Positions 61,378-64,000 of a stretch of 64,000 nt of DNA are shown one piece after another (positions within the stretch are counted from its first letter, which is position 1; every line of letters starts with the position of its first letter). Where the stretch lies: positions 310,001 to 374,000 of the forward strand of contig CAVYWJ010000003.1 of the NCBI GenBank assembly GCA_963772315.1, given 5' to 3'. Under the pieces are notes generated by a model. The model did not search any database. It was given only the letters and a program-made list of their open reading frames with translations, and was not told the DNA's origin. The DNA is from Haliangium sp963772315 (lineage in GTDB: Bacteria > Myxococcota_A > Polyangia > Haliangiales > Haliangiaceae). The position numbers and the translations under genes were made by a program.

Positions 61378-64000
61378 ATGGGTCACGAGCGGTGGTTTCG
61401 CGGGCAACACGATGGGCAGGGGCGCCCCTTCGACTGGCTGACCATGGCCCGGCAGCACGGAATCTCCGACAGGCTTGCACGGGTGCTGTACGAGCAAGCC
61501 GTGCGGCAGGCGCACGGCGCAACGCAGGGCAACGTCCAGGAGCTTTATCTGACGCTACTCGCAGATGCGCGCAACGATGCGAGACGGCCCGCGCCCGGCA
61601 AGATCACACGGACCATGCGGCTTGAAGCCGAGCGCGCCGGCCAGAATCGCCGCCGAGTGCATATCTCGCCGCTCACAGGCGAGCCCATCGCCCCCGGCAA
61701 GGTCACGCTCACCTCTTACCTTGCGCCGCGGGCCAGGATGGAGCCGGCAACAGAGGAAGCACCATGGCAGGCAGAGCCGGTGCCGTTCCAGTCCGAGATG
61801 GAAGCAGCGTTCGGCGAGGACTTCTCGACCGTGAAGATCAGCCTGAGCAGCGCGGAGGTGCCGGCCGGCGCCGACGCTGCGACCACGGGCGAGCACGTCC
61901 GGTTTCGCACCGCGAAGCCGGACCGGCGCCTGGTCGCTCACGAGCTCGCCCACGTGGTCCAGCACCGCCGGCAGCCGGTCGGCGGACGGCGCACGGGGGT
62001 GAGCCACCGGGCCGACCCTGCGGAGCGCGAGGCCGAGCGCGCGTCGCTGGCGGTCGTGCTCGGCGCACGAGCATCTATCCGTGAGGCGCCGAGCGCTGCC
62101 ATGCATCTCCGCGAGGAGGCAGCCACGCCTGCGGAGCAAGGGACGCCGGTGAATCGCGTCGGTGTCGTCAATAGCCCGTACGTCAACCTGCGCACCGACC
62201 GGAGCACGGACAGCGCGATCCTGAAGCGGCTGCCGTTCAACACCCGTGTACAGGTCATCCATGAATATCCCGGCGACTGGTACTCCATCTCCTCCGAGAA
62301 CGGCGACATGGGTTTCGTGGCCCGGTCTTATATCTCGACAGATCTGCCGGAGCCTACCGCGAGGCTCCATCAGGTCGAGGGTGGCGAGCGCGGCTATGCC
62401 ATCAACATCGCCAGGCAGCACTATGGCGCCGAGCAAAACATCGGCTGGGGCCAGGATTTGCGCTTCTATGTGAATGTCCTGGCCCACGTCAACGGTATCA
62501 CCGTGCCCGATACCGCAGATGGCTGGAGGACGGTCGGCTTCACCGCCGGTGCTGCCATCTGGATTCCTGGTGTGCAGTTCGCCCGCGGCCTGCACGGCCT
62601 CATCCATTCCGGTTCCCGCTCGTACGAGGCCGCGGACGCCATCGGTATCGCCGACCCGCTGGCCCAGCTCGACCGCAAGATACGCGATTTTCAGATCGCC
62701 ATCGCGCGCTCGCAGCACTACATGCTCGCCAGCATGTCCGCCCATGCGATGGAGGCGCTGGGCGAGGCACTGACGGGGCTGATCGACATGATCCTCCTCT
62801 CGGTGGGCCTGCTGGCCGTCACCACGGCGCTCGGCGCCCTCGCTGGTTCGCTCGCGGGTGGTGTGGGTGCAGCACCTGGCGCGCTCGCCGGCTTCGAGGT
62901 CGGCATGTTCATCCTGAAGTGGATGGGGCTCGGGATGCTGATCGCGTGGCTGGCAAGCAAGGTGGGCCGCATCGCGGCAGCCTTCGGCCGCTTCCTCATG
63001 ACCGTGTGGGGTGCGAACGGCAACGACGCCCTGCTCGAGCAGGGCGGCATCGAGTTCGCCGAAGCGGTCGGCGTGCTGGTCGGCACCCTGGTGGAAGGGC
63101 TGGTCTTGTACCTGGGCACCCAGGGGCTTGGCCGGGCGCTGGGTGAGATCCGCGGCACGCTCTTCCATCGCGTGGTCGGGGAGGCGGCCCTGCGCAGGCT
63201 GCAGCCACAGCGCACGCCGCCCGCCGAGCAGATGCAGCAGGGAGAGATCCTGGAGACGGTCTACAACCCGGAGACCGGCGCGTACGAGGTAATCCTCCCG
63301 GCGCAGCCGGCCGCGCCCACCGGCGGTCAAGGAACCGCGATCGTGCCCTACCGCGGGCAGGGCAGCGGCACCGCGCTCGCGCCCAATCAAGGGCAGGGTT
63401 CAGGCACGGCGCTCGTGCCACAGCAGGGGCAGGGCAGCGGCACCGCGATCGTGCCCTATCGCGGCCCCGGCTCGCCTCCTGCCGCGCTGGTGCAGTACGC
63501 GAGAAGCCGCGGGGCGCAGAACCTCTACAACAACTTCGAGGGACGCCTGGTCTTCGTGCGCCAGGATGGCATGCTGGTCATCGAGCACACGATCATTCGT
63601 TACAATCAAAGCAACGCGTATGGCACCAGGAGCTTCTTCCAGGCCCACCACGGCATCCAGAACGAGTGGGGTGAGAGCGTCATCGGCCCCTGGCTACAGA
63701 GGAACATCGGGCAGTCCCTATACAGCGAGGGCCGGGCGCCCACCATCCTGCTGCGCGATTCGCGCCGCGACACGCCGCATGGCATCATCAACGCCCGTCA
63801 GAGCGGGCGGGCCGCTGGGAGGTTTTCCCGCACCTATGACGATGAGCGCAGCCTCATGCTCGAGGACATGCGTGCAGCAGATGTCCCTGGCGGGACCGCA
63901 AGCTCATTCCTGGCGCAATCGGACGCCTACTTCGGCGCGCTCTATCAGCAGGCATTGAGTGCACTGATGAGCAGAGGCATGAGCCGGGCAGAGGCAGCCG
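61378..64000 (+). CDS. DUF4157 polymorphic toxin with SH3, LysM-like and AHH nuclease parts (3' end outside window)
   Basis: The frame is open from ATG 61378 (AGGAG upstream) to the window edge, at least 874 residues. Residues 188-196 are HELAHVVQH, the zincin-like core of DUF4157, a leader common in effectors of extracellular contractile injection systems. An SH3 domain follows (PYVNLRTDRSTDSAILKRL, about 262-322), then a LysM-like segment (INIARQHYGAEQNIGWGQDL, about 340-375), hydrophobic helices at about 463-540, four QGSGTALVP-type repeats (648-698) and, at 750 onward, FFQAHHGIQNEWGE...TPHGIINARQ, an HNH/EndoVII AHH-type nuclease motif. It is probably loaded into an injection particle and kills target cells by cleaving DNA. 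An immunity gene may follow outside the window. Confidence 0.88.
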   Translation, partial: MGHERWFRGQHDGQGRPFDWLTMARQHGISDRLARVLYEQAVRQAHGATQGNVQELYLTLLADARNDARRPAPGKITRTMRLEAERAGQNRRRVHISPLTGEPIAPGKVTLTSYLAPRARMEPATEEAPWQAEPVPFQSEMEAAFGEDFSTVKISLSSAEVPAGADAATTGEHVRFRTAKPDRRLVAHELAHVVQHRRQPVGGRRTGVSHRADPAEREAERASLAVVLGARASIREAPSAAMHLREEAATPAEQGTPVNRVGVVNSPYVNLRTDRSTDSAILKRLPFNTRVQVIHEYPGDWYSISSENGDMGFVARSYISTDLPEPTARLHQVEGGERGYAINIARQHYGAEQNIGWGQDLRFYVNVLAHVNGITVPDTADGWRTVGFTAGAAIWIPGVQFARGLHGLIHSGSRSYEAADAIGIADPLAQLDRKIRDFQIAIARSQHYMLASMSAHAMEALGEALTGLIDMILLSVGLLAVTTALGALAGSLAGGVGAAPGALAGFEVGMFILKWMGLGMLIAWLASKVGRIAAAFGRFLMTVWGANGNDALLEQGGIEFAEAVGVLVGTLVEGLVLYLGTQGLGRALGEIRGTLFHRVVGEAALRRLQPQRTPPAEQMQQGEILETVYNPETGAYEVILPAQPAAPTGGQGTAIVPYRGQGSGTALAPNQGQGSGTALVPQQGQGSGTAIVPYRGPGSPPAALVQYARSRGAQNLYNNFEGRLVFVRQDGMLVIEHTIIRYNQSNAYGTRSFFQAHHGIQNEWGESVIGPWLQRNIGQSLYSEGRAPTILLRDSRRDTPHGIINARQSGRAAGRFSRTYDDERSLMLEDMRAADVPGGTASSFLAQSDAYFGALYQQALSALMSRGMSRAEAA

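Overview
The window is about 64 kb of GC-rich DNA, most probably from a myxobacterium (Myxococcota, Polyangia/Haliangium-like). The evidence is the gene style: many Asp/Pro-rich lipoproteins, an RCC1-repeat lipoprotein, an FHA-AAA+ regulator without the sigma54-contact loop, a PknK-type kinase, ECF sigma factors paired with proteases, and a DUF4157 toxin. The genus is inference. I saw no rRNA, tRNA or CRISPR array.

Layout. (1) 0-20.6 kb is accessory DNA. An IS66-type element cuts off a nucleotidyltransferase gene at the end of a minus-strand operon (amidoligase, two gamma-glutamylcyclotransferases, nucleotidyltransferase). An IS630-type element sits inside the amidoligase gene; removing the element and one TA restores the frame exactly. 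Further minus-strand genes look phage-derived: acidic and basic small proteins, an ArdC-like zincin, a degenerate receiver domain, DUF2924, a beta-class DNA methyltransferase, and a lysis-like cassette (lipoprotein, Rz-like protein, holin-like protein, amidase). A divergent AbiE-like antitoxin/toxin pair follows behind two inverted pairs of a TTTAGTAAAG site. From 16.9 to 20.4 kb there is a pile-up of broken IS21 and IS630 pieces that truncated a phage-tail-like gene and an S24-peptidase gene.

(2) 20.6-35.8 kb looks chromosomal: a CorA/ZntB-like transporter, a methyltransferase, a DUF481 outer-membrane protein, an ECF sigma / membrane anti-sigma-like / caspase (C14) operon, lipoproteins, a decayed cytochrome-type monooxygenase gene, an alpha/beta hydrolase, an amidohydrolase, an FAD protein and the FHA-AAA+ regulator. 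(3) 35.8-37.3 kb is nearly gene-free. It holds a pyrimidine-rich block, a 74-residue peptide gene and three 19-bp palindromic repeats. (4) 37.3-47.4 kb carries two signalling/maturation loci: an ECF sigma factor overlapping a single gene that joins an anti-sigma zinc finger, a membrane segment, TPRs and a CHAT protease; and a graspetide-type RiPP operon (52-residue precursor, MvdD-like ATP-grasp ligase, PpiC-related maturation protein) followed by a large Ser/Thr kinase-ATPase-TPR gene. (5) 47.6-61 kb holds lipoproteins, a DoxX protein, M15-like and MepA-like murein peptidases, a CHRD protein, a clostripain (C11) protease, tandem DUF4360 genes, a strong terminator and an Ig-like lipoprotein. 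(6) The window ends inside a DUF4157-SH3-LysM-AHH nuclease toxin, with a relic of a paralogue just upstream.

Two themes stand out. Three different caspase-fold (clan CD) protease types occur within 34 kb, two of them tied directly to ECF sigma factors. In addition, twelve otherwise intact genes each carry a single extra base; at ten or eleven of them, deleting it recreates a GAGCTC or GTCGAC palindrome. That pattern points to a site-linked sequencing artefact or a site-linked mutational process. The affected genes are therefore listed as CDS with a noted frameshift.
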